From positions 5,826,819-5,890,818 of the forward strand of contig OZ026847.1 of assembly GCA_964023205.1 (NCBI GenBank): a DNA stretch of 64,000 nt, in the 5' to 3' direction. This document shows positions 58,801 through 64,000 of the stretch, piece by piece. A program made the translations under genes and the position numbers. This DNA is from Lutraria lutraria. Lineage: Eukaryota; Mollusca; Bivalvia; Venerida; Mactridae. The notes under the pieces are model-generated. The model was not told the origin of the DNA and searched no databases. It saw nothing but the letters and a program-made list of their open reading frames with translations. Each line of letters opens with the position of its first letter. The stretch's first letter is position 1.

Positions 58801-61800
58801 AACTGCTTTGATGTTGCAAACGCCCGTTTGAAAAAGCAGGCGGGCAGGTGGCGTCCACAACAATGTCCACTCTCTAATTCAAATAGTTTTATTCTGATCC
58901 TCACCAAATTTGGTGGAAATGTTTATGGCCATGAGATCTTGGTCAAGTTGGATAACCAGACCAATTGGCCACGGCACTACTGAATTATGCCCCTTGACAC
59001 TTTGAAAAATTAATTTTGACAGGCGTATTTTGTGACCTGGCACTCTTGTTTGTTTCTTCAGAACAATAATGCTTCTATACTTTCAGGAGGAAGATTATCC
59101 AACTATTCTACTGGGTATATTTGTTGAACATTCAACTCCTTTCCTTAGAGAAGCATTAGAACTTATCGCAGACTTGGATTATCCAAAACAGAAGATAGAT
59201 CTACTGGTACATAACAATGTAAGCTCAATTTCTTTTTACGAAAACAGTTTTTCAAACATGAAAATATCTATAAGTTATGTCATGGAAGTATAAAGAAATG
59301 CTATGTTTTGATGATTTGTTTATCAAAGAAATGTAGTTAGAAAGTCAGTGAGTTTTAATGTTAGCCATTGCTCAGAGGTTTAAATAATTAGGTCTTAAAA
59401 CTGCTAGCGATTGTTCATCTTTATTGTCCTTCAAATGCTTTATTGAGATTACACATACAAGTTAGACTTATTCATTTTACATTCAAAGCTAAAGCTATAT
59501 AGGAATCAATTGAGGATTCTACTTGTAATATTATGTATTCTATACATGTCCTGGATATGTATATGTTTTTACCATGACTTTTAGTTTCATCAATAGTACT
59601 CACTTAGTTTTAATTTTAGACGAACATATTCTACACTCTTCATAATAATTTTTTCACAGTTTGAAGGTAGTGCTTGACTTGGGATGGTGAACTGTAAACA
59701 CTCCTTTTCTTAATTCTGATGTTGATAATGCTCAATATATCCAAACATCTGATTTTCACAGTTTGAAAGTGTTTGCAAGTTTTGGGATGGTAGACTTTAA
59801 ACACACCATTTCTTAATTGTAATGTTAATGACGCTAAATATATTCAAGTATCAGATTTTCACAGTTTGAAAGTACGGTACAACCTCTCCAGAGCAACACC
59901 CTCTGGCAGTAGCAAAAGTATGTTGTTGAGAAATTGTTGCTCTATGGAGGTTAAATTAGTAGTTAAATTGTGCAGTGGGAAAACATCATACTCTTGTTGT
60001 AGGGCGGTTGTTTCTTAAGAGAAGGCCGCTCTGGAGAGGTTATACTGTATTGTCTGTCATAATCATTTATGTGCTTAAGTTTTGCCATCTGTTTAAAACT
60101 TCATTCTCCATCCCTTTAAAACTTCAGTCATCATCCCTTTAAAACTTCAGTCAACATCCCTTTAAAGCTTCAGTCAACATTCTAGTATTTACACCTTACA
60201 TTAGTAGACAACATTCAGACAATATAATAACAGAATGATTTCATTTATTCCAAGATTAGAATCAAGGAGGGTATAAAGTTTTCATTTCAAACATAATAAT
60301 AACAACTAATTAACTTTCGAAGAGATAAAGATAAAATTTTTGTAAACATTGTTTAATATGAATACTTACCCATCCTTGTTTTATGTAAATGTTTTTTATC
60401 TGTTTGTTAGGCCTCTATAGGTGCAGCTGTCACGTTTACATGCCTGGACTACATGTTGTCTACAGATAAAAGGAGTAAATTCTAGGAGTGTGGCTAAAGT
60501 TTGTGATATTGGAATGGGAACACTAAGCACACCTTGTAAACGTGACAGACTGTTCTCTAGGTATCAGCTGTATGTCTAACTGGTACACATGTTCCTATTT
60601 TACAGATTGAAAATCACCAGAAAGATGTGGCTCCATTCATCATAAAATACAGAGAAGATTATAAATCACTGAATGTGTTTAAACCTGGTGACAATGTGGC
60701 TGAGTATGCTGCCAGAAACTGGGCCATGTAAGTAGTATATTACATAGTGTTTTCTGACCTGTAACTATAAGTGTGAAGCTTTTGCCTCCTGGATAGATTT
60801 TTGCTAGCATGCAGACTCATGCAGTCTGACCAGGCTCTCTCATGTTGACTGACCCACTTTTAAATTTTCATTGTGACATCCCTTATATTGATAATGGGTT
60901 GTTCCTAAATAGAAGTTGGACAAGTCCATTCAGGAAATGAAGGCCAGTGATTTTATTTGCAAGATAAGCATTTACAGTCTGTTTTAACCTTTGAATAACT
61001 AGCACCTTTTTACTCTCTGGGAAGTGATATTTGTTGGCGGGTTTTTAAAGGACGTTGTTTTGTCACATTTGTTAACAAATTGTATCTATTGAACTCTTCT
61101 TATCTGATATATTAGCCATACTATGATATATTTTTATACCCCCGCAAACAAAGTTTGAGAGGGGTATATCGGAGTCACTTTGTCGGTCGTTGGTCCTTTG
61201 GTCGGTCGGTTCGTTCGTCCGTCCGCATAAAAGTTTGTGGAGCGAACTACTTCCACATTCTTTAAGTGATTGCAATGAAACTTGAGAGATGTTATCACCA
61301 TGAAGTGTAGATGTGCAAGACACAATTTTCATGCCCAGCAATTCACTTATTGCAGAGTTATGTCCCCTTGAACTTAGCTGTATAGTGTACTGTTTCATTC
61401 TTAGTGTCAAAGTGGCGGCGGGGGTATTAGTCACCTCTGCGACAGCTCGAGTTATATTGTTTATTTCTGGTTATGGTTTCATTGTTACGTACAGGGAGGA
61501 ATGCATGAAGAAAGATTGTCAATATTTTCTTACCATTGATGGAGACGCTCACCTTACAAACCCAAAGACTATTCAGTACTTGATACAACAAAACAGGTAG
61601 GCTTGGATCAATTGTTTCAATTAAAATTTAATTAGACAATGCATGATTAGCTACTATCACAATACAAACTCCTGTTGTGCTTTTAAGGAACAAATATAGG
61701 TCCTCCTGATCTTAATGTGCTAAACCCCTTAATGTTTTAAAGGCCCATTAGCTTTTTGAATTTAGTAATATAGAACAATTGATAAAATGATTATAAAATA

Positions 61801-63709
61801 TAAGAAATATATTCTATTTGCTCTAAAAACAATGTTTACATAATGCCTTTTTAGCCAGATCTCGTAAAAATGTCAAATGCATTTTTTTTTTTTGCAATAT
61901 CATTGAAAAAATACTCATTATACTTGTGCTATATTTCTTTATGTACTTCATCATTAAAAATGAAAATTTTGGAATGTTTATAATGAAAGTAAAAGTCAAT
62001 TTCACTGATAAGACATCATTCTAGGTAAAATAAGACCTACTTGAATTTTAACATACAAAAAGCTAACGGGACTTCAATGATTTATTTTTCATTTCAATAT
62101 TAGAAATGTTTGATTTAACTTTTTGAATTTTCATAATTTGTTGTAAATGATAAGTTTGTGCTGTGATTCTGCTTTCTTTCTCATATGATGTGAAGTTATG
62201 TAAGAATCTTATACCACTTGTATTAGTTTATTCATTGGATAGCCTCTTTTTAATGACTGTTTCAAGCCATTCTCTTGTTTACAACTTGAACACAACTTGT
62301 TTACTCCTTTTCTTTCATGGGTTGAATAAAAATAAATGATTAAAAAAAAAGATGTGATAAATAAAAGTAAATGTGTTATAAATTGAAAAAAATGTGATAA
62401 ATAAAAAGGAATATGTGATAAATAAAGTATATTTTATTGTCATTCCAATAACAAAAATGTTTATACCTTTTGCCTTATGATATTTAATTGGAACTTGAAT
62501 TTAGAGGCAATGAGAGAAGTGCAGCAGGGCACAGTAATCAAAACTTTACTGTATCTGTTTTTGAGTTACTGCCAATAATTTTATTATGAAGATAAATTTT
62601 CTGCTGTCCATTATTCCAAAACCCTTGGAAGAATTTAATATTTGAAGCTTAGAATGAAATTAGAGTGTGAACAGATGAAGTCTAGAACTCAAGACGCATA
62701 TTCTTACATTATCTATTTTTTGGGGGGTTATTTTTTTTTTAATTTCAATGATAAATAGTTTTTATACTTGTAAAGACCTAGGAGGAATTCTCTATCTTTG
62801 AGTTATTTTCTTTTTTGACCCAGTCTTTGACTTGGGGATTGGCCATGGCAATCAGCATTGTTCTTGTTGAATTTGATGCACTTTCTTATTTCCAGGTCCG
62901 TTCTAGCGCCTCTGGTTGCTAGGCGTGAAAAGGCGTGGTCTAATTTCTGGGGTGCTTTAAGTTCCACTGGATTCTATGCTAGATCTGAGGATTACATGGA
63001 AATTGTTTTCAGGGAAAGACTGTAAGTAGCTTTATTTCTACCAGGTATATCAGTGTAGATCGGTCAAAGAGTAAAAATTGGCACCGCCCTTGGTGTCAAT
63101 TGATTTATGTAGGCTTATATAGGAAAATTAAAATAATCTCTTTCAAAACCAATAGGCATAGAGCTTAGAGATTTTGTATGTGGCATTGTCTAGTGGACCT
63201 CTACCTAGTTTGTTCAAATTATGGCCCTGGCATCAAAATTGGCCAGGCCCTTGGGTTTACTCTAATTCATACAGGAGAATTTAAAAAACCTCTTGTCCGA
63301 AACTATGTGGCCTAGAGCTAAGATATTAGGTATGTAGTATTGTCTAGTGGACCTCTACCAAGTTTGTTCAAATTAAGACCCTGGGTTAAAAATTGGTCCC
63401 GCTGCTGGGGTAACTTGATTTATATAGGCTCATATATATCAAAAAGGTGAAAAATGTTCTTCTATGACGGTATTTTTCTGGTAAGCGATAATTAAAAAAA
63501 AAAAAGTGTGGTGTGAGATTTTGTCATTGTGAAAGTAGAGAAAAATGCAAATGATTCTGTATGATATACATTTCAGTGGTTTATGGAATGTACCATATTT
63601 ATCAGGTGTGTATATGATCCACAGTCATATACTTCCATCAATTATTGGAGGATATATCAATGAAAACCTGGATGCAGATATGGCATTATGTAAAACACTG
63701 AGGGAGAAG
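46758..63709 (+). CDS. PLOD: Procollagen-lysine 5-dioxygenase / collagen glycosyltransferase, N-terminal 495 aa (gene runs past window end)
   Basis: Fourteen coding exons join in frame (1485 nt). PLOD enzymes work in the ER lumen. They hydroxylate collagen lysines (C-terminal Fe2+/2-oxoglutarate domain, outside the window), and LH3-type enzymes also add galactose/glucose through the N-terminal domain. Seen here: a signal peptide (1 to about 29), GT domain about 35-285 with W72 in TEWRGGD, Mn2+-binding D108-S-Y-D111, F-S-A-E-G-F-C140-W-P-D, the acidic D186-D188 run, and H250 in VIHGNGP. The accessory domain runs from about 290 with [15 protein letters not shown] (D390, D392), SNFWGAL, YARSEDY and LDADMALC. 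Cys140 corresponds to the Cys (144) that human LH3 has and PLOD1/PLOD2 lack, so this enzyme probably retains glycosyltransferase activity. Introns are 0.1-2.8 kb and loaded with MITEs. Confidence 0.95.
47372..47546 (-). mobile_element. CAGGGTTCTCAATA-family TIR element (diverged copy)
   Basis: CAGGTTTCTCAATA at the left, TTATTCAGAAGCCTG at the right. The body (GTTGGCC / CAGGCCTG) is in the opposite orientation to 53676-53854. In PLOD intron 1. Confidence 0.65.
48348..48680 (-). repeat. About 335-bp dispersed repeat (antisense copy)
   Basis: Inverted partner of 40687-41025; see that entry for shared words. In PLOD intron 1, 7.3 kb from its partner. Confidence 0.75.
49038..49126 (+). CDS. PLOD: PLOD coding exon 2 (residues 35-64)
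   Basis: Acceptor [29 protein letters not shown] is the first GT-domain strand. The GTs at 49127 and 49130 could both serve as donors; 49127 gives SK-VFGLG, which aligns without a gap to vertebrate PLOD. Confidence 0.92.
49265..49570 (-). mobile_element. CAGTCTTCACG-family element (antisense copy)
   Basis: Minus-strand start CAGTCTTCACG (49560-49570), then AAGTACTGGACATTC and GGTCCA-rich body. With 50117-50407 it makes an inverted pair about 0.55 kb apart in PLOD intron 2. Confidence 0.7.
50117..50407 (+). mobile_element. CAGTCTTCACG-family element (sense copy)
   Basis: CAGTCTTCACGAAAAACC, GCACTGGACATTAGG, AATTTACTGGACCGATGGCC and ATTTTGGTGGACTCGGTCC. Related copy at 34990-35213. Confidence 0.7.
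51002..51125. mobile_element. 124-bp CAGTCAAACCTGTG-family MITE
   Basis: CAGTCACACCTGTG at the left, TTCACAGGTTGGACTG at the right. PLOD intron 2. Confidence 0.7.
51515..51710 (+). repeat. 'GTATCAATAGATCAGGGGCA' dispersed repeat
   Basis: Shares GGCATATTGTTTTTGG, CTTGCCTATAAAATCAAAA and TTCCTCATGACAACCTCT with 52840-53040. Confidence 0.65.
51926..52059 (+). CDS. PLOD: PLOD coding exon 3 (residues 65-108)
   Basis: Acceptor [27 protein letters not shown] and EDLVLMFTD. Ends within the Ser codon of the DSYD metal motif. Confidence 0.95.
52840..53040 (+). repeat. 'GCCCCCGTATCGATTGATCG' dispersed repeat
   Basis: Begins with the imperfect palindrome GCCCCCGTATCGATTGATCG-GGGGC. The rest matches 51515-51710 and adds AGGTCAAAGGTCAAGGTCAC. 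PLOD intron 3. Confidence 0.7.
53391..53505 (+). CDS. PLOD: PLOD coding exon 4 (residues 109-147)
   Basis: Acceptor TTTTAAG. Completes DSYD (108-111), then [20 protein letters not shown] with the LH3-type Cys140. Donor GTAAGT. Confidence 0.95.
53676..53854. mobile_element. 179-bp TIR element, CAGGGTTCTCAATA ends, 6-bp TSD TATAAT
   Basis: CAGGGTTCTCAATA at the left and TATTGAGAACCCTG at the right are exact inverses. TATAAT flanks both sides (53670-53675, 53855-53860). PLOD intron 4. Confidence 0.85.
54122..54173 (+). CDS. PLOD: PLOD coding exon 5 (residues 148-164)
   Basis: A 52-nt exon: [17 protein letters not shown]. The motif RYLNSGGFIGYA of vertebrates has Cys in place of Asn (residue 162). 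Confidence 0.93.
54522..54691. mobile_element. CAGTCAAACCTGTG-family MITE, right end eroded
   Basis: A perfect left end CAGTCAAACCTGTGAACAAA; the right end is only TGCTTGACTA. Internal GGCCTTTATGCACAGGGTGG as in the family. Confidence 0.7.
55021..55133 (+). CDS. PLOD: PLOD coding exon 6 (residues 165-202)
   Basis: [13 protein letters not shown], then [15 protein letters not shown], the acidic stretch conserved in LH3 (human D-rich segment before QLFYT). Donor GTATGT. Confidence 0.95.
55195..55380 (+). repeat. Degenerate tRNA-derived SINE-like sequence
   Basis: GGTCTCTGACTTGTAATTG and GGCTGTGAGTTGAAATC recall tRNA boxes A and B. The body has GGTGGTTCTACCCAAGTG and GGGTCCTTCCTTC. A related antisense stretch is at 49600-49715 (box B-like complement). 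Weak evidence. Confidence 0.4.
55905..55968 (+). CDS. PLOD: PLOD coding exon 7 (residues 203-223)
   Basis: Acceptor [28 protein letters not shown] aligns with the vertebrate LDHK..IFQ.LNGA segment. Phase 1 donor GTAAGT. Confidence 0.93.
56021..56201. mobile_element. CAGTCAAACCTGTG-family MITE (diverged)
   Basis: CTGTCAAACCTGTGTCATCG at the left and ATCACAGGTTATACTG at the right. PLOD intron 7. Confidence 0.65.
56800..56897 (+). CDS. PLOD: PLOD coding exon 8 (residues 224-256)
   Basis: Acceptor [20 protein letters not shown] and [11 protein letters not shown], with His250 equivalent to the metal-binding His253 of human LH3. Confidence 0.95.
57071..57172 (+). CDS. PLOD: PLOD coding exon 9 (residues 257-290)
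   Basis: Acceptor [29 protein letters not shown], with the conserved CxxC-type pair ending the GT domain. Donor GTATGA; the 1.9-kb intron that follows holds the 46-bp array. Confidence 0.94.
57381..58779. repeat. 42/46-bp tandem array, about 30 units, in PLOD intron 9
   Basis: Core GCCACACCCATTGCTGAAAG. The first few units are 42 bp (AAAATAAGGATAA spacer); the rest are 46 bp, or 45 where one A is missing. Marker variants (GATTAGCC, AAAAATAAGCC, CCTATTGCTTAAAG, AATTAATAAAAG) occur in the same order near 57871 and 58375, a higher-order period of about 504 bp (11 units). Open frames through it on both strands are a by-product of the repeat. Confidence 0.95.
59087..59218 (+). CDS. PLOD: PLOD coding exon 10 (residues 291-334)
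   Basis: Acceptor [29 protein letters not shown], then [15 protein letters not shown], the start of the accessory GT-like domain. Phase 0 at both ends. Confidence 0.95.
59654..59880. repeat. About 102-bp direct repeat, just over two copies
   Basis: TTCACAGTTTGAAGG/AGT recurs at about 59656, 59756 and 59860, with GGGATGGTRRACTKTAAACAC between. PLOD intron 10. Confidence 0.7.
59875..60047. mobile_element. 173-bp MITE, CRGTACAACCTCTCC termini, TA on both sides
   Basis: TA-CGGTACAACCTCTCCAGAGC at the left, GCTCTGGAGAGGTTATACTG-TA at the right. Sister of 27897-28072. Tc1/mariner-type. Confidence 0.8.
60108..60183. repeat. Short 24-25-bp tandem repeat, three copies
   Basis: CATCCCTTTAAAACTTCAGT repeated with TCAWCATC spacers. 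PLOD intron 10. Confidence 0.85.
60606..60727 (+). CDS. PLOD: PLOD coding exon 11 (residues 335-374)
   Basis: Acceptor [21 protein letters not shown] and [10 protein letters not shown] (vertebrate AEARNMGMD). Phase 2 donor GTAAGT. Confidence 0.94.
61135..61453 (+). mobile_element. 'CGCAAACAAAGTTTGAGAGG' repeat, full-length copy
   Basis: ACCCCCGCAAACAAAGTTTG at the left; GGGGGTATTAGTCACCTCTG and CGACAGCTCGAGTT at the right. Collinear with 39536-39830. It ends 41 bp before PLOD exon 12. Confidence 0.8.
61495..61596 (+). CDS. PLOD: PLOD coding exon 12 (residues 375-408)
   Basis: Acceptor [26 protein letters not shown] carries the accessory-domain DxD (390/392), then LIQQNR. It begins 41 bp after the repeat at 61135-61453. 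Confidence 0.95.
62345..62430. repeat. Imperfect ATGTGATAAATAAA tandem repeat
   Basis: Four imperfect copies of ATGTGATAAATAAA(A) in PLOD intron 12. Confidence 0.8.
62896..63021 (+). CDS. PLOD: PLOD coding exon 13 (residues 409-450)
   Basis: Acceptor [30 protein letters not shown] then [13 protein letters not shown], a strongly conserved PLOD block. Confidence 0.95.
63064..63490 (+). mobile_element. Partial copy of the AGCTCACC element (internal units)
   Basis: Shares GTCTAGTGGACCTCTACC, GTTTGTTCAAATTA, TTGATTTATATAGGC and TGTGGCCTAGAGCTAAGAT with 5616-7212. The AGCTCACC left end is missing. PLOD intron 13. Confidence 0.75.
63577..63709 (+). CDS. PLOD: PLOD coding exon 14 (residues 451-495)
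   Basis: Acceptor [30 protein letters not shown] and [16 protein letters not shown]. Ends in phase 0 at donor GTAATA. No further exon is seen before 64000. Confidence 0.95.
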
Positions 63710-64000
63710 GTAATATATTGATGCATCAAGGGAATTAATATATAACTAAGATTTTTGGATGAAATGCTTTGACATGGAATAAATTACCTTTGTGAGAATT
63801 TTCAAAGAATACTTTTCTGTAGTTTATTAAAAAAAGGGCTCTCTGATATGAAACATGCATAAAAATTTACAAAAACCTGCCCTAGCGCCATCTAGTAGTT
63901 TATGTAGTCCAGTTACATGTTTACAGCTGGAAATCATGTCTCCAAATTACCCTGGCTGTTACATTTAACATCCCAGAAATACGGAACCATTATGATGGTA
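63710..64000 (+). other. PLOD intron 14 (incomplete)
   Basis: No acceptor followed by PLOD-like coding is seen before the window ends. Confidence 0.6.

Noticed and set aside
61072..61434. 120-aa minus-strand frame (and its counterpart at 39627-39809)
   Set aside because: Both lie in copies of the CGCAAACAAAGTTTGAGAGG repeat; similarity reflects the repeat, and reading frames are not preserved end to end.

Overview
This window is eukaryotic nuclear DNA. It is AT-rich, has GT-AG introns of roughly 0.1 to 4 kb and is crowded with small terminal-inverted-repeat elements. It most likely comes from a bivalve mollusc. Three genes are animal-type, and several dispersed repeats (the 'AGCTCACC...GGGCCATCATGGCCCTCTTG' element, the 'ACCCCCGCAAACAAAGTTTGAGAGG' element, the 'GCCCCCGTATCGATTGATCGG' element) are of kinds I associate with bivalve genomes. 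The species cannot be fixed from the sequence alone.

Layout. (1) 1.76-9.09 kb, + strand: a complete four-exon EFHD1/EFHD2 (swiprosin) gene, 201 aa, with two EF-hands and a C-terminal basic/acidic helix. (2) 13.52-14.49 kb: an almost perfect 22-bp tandem array of 44 units with a 17-unit higher-order period. (3) About 15.1-30.2 kb: a direct tandem segmental duplication of two 7-8 kb units. Each unit carries one minus-strand gene for a small, cysteine-free (after the signal peptide), very cationic secreted peptide ending in RYGR. Each peptide gene has a TATA box, a non-coding first exon and a conserved polyadenylation signal. Unit 2 also contains a 3,190-bp TIR transposon-like insertion whose empty site survives in unit 1, and a 59-bp insertion with a tRNA-like half and a 14-bp target duplication. 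(4) 32.08-38.42 kb, + strand: a complete SDF4/Cab45 gene (six coding exons, 354 aa, signal peptide, six EF-hands, C-terminal HDEF). (5) 38.4-46.7 kb: no gene seen; repeats and possible 3' UTR. (6) 46.76 kb to the window end, + strand: the first 14 coding exons (495 aa) of a PLOD/procollagen lysyl hydroxylase-glycosyltransferase. The glycosyltransferase and accessory domains are present; the Fe/2-oxoglutarate hydroxylase domain lies beyond the window. Intron 9 holds a second tandem array (42/46-bp units).

Two of the three large genes (SDF4, PLOD) encode secretory-pathway luminal proteins and two (EFHD, SDF4) are EF-hand Ca2+ proteins. The human counterparts EFHD2, SDF4 and PLOD1 all lie on 1p36, so the neighbourhood looks like retained ancient linkage rather than an operon. 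The peptide genes inside the duplication look lineage-specific.

The most unusual signals are the duplicated cationic peptide family, the 3.2-kb TIR element with an internal CTATGCTTCCGTAAC motif in both orientations, and a set of short near-perfect hairpins (stems of the type CARRGAC...). These hairpins have mutually different but self-complementary arms, and I found them only within about 1.6 kb of the 5' ends of the five genes.
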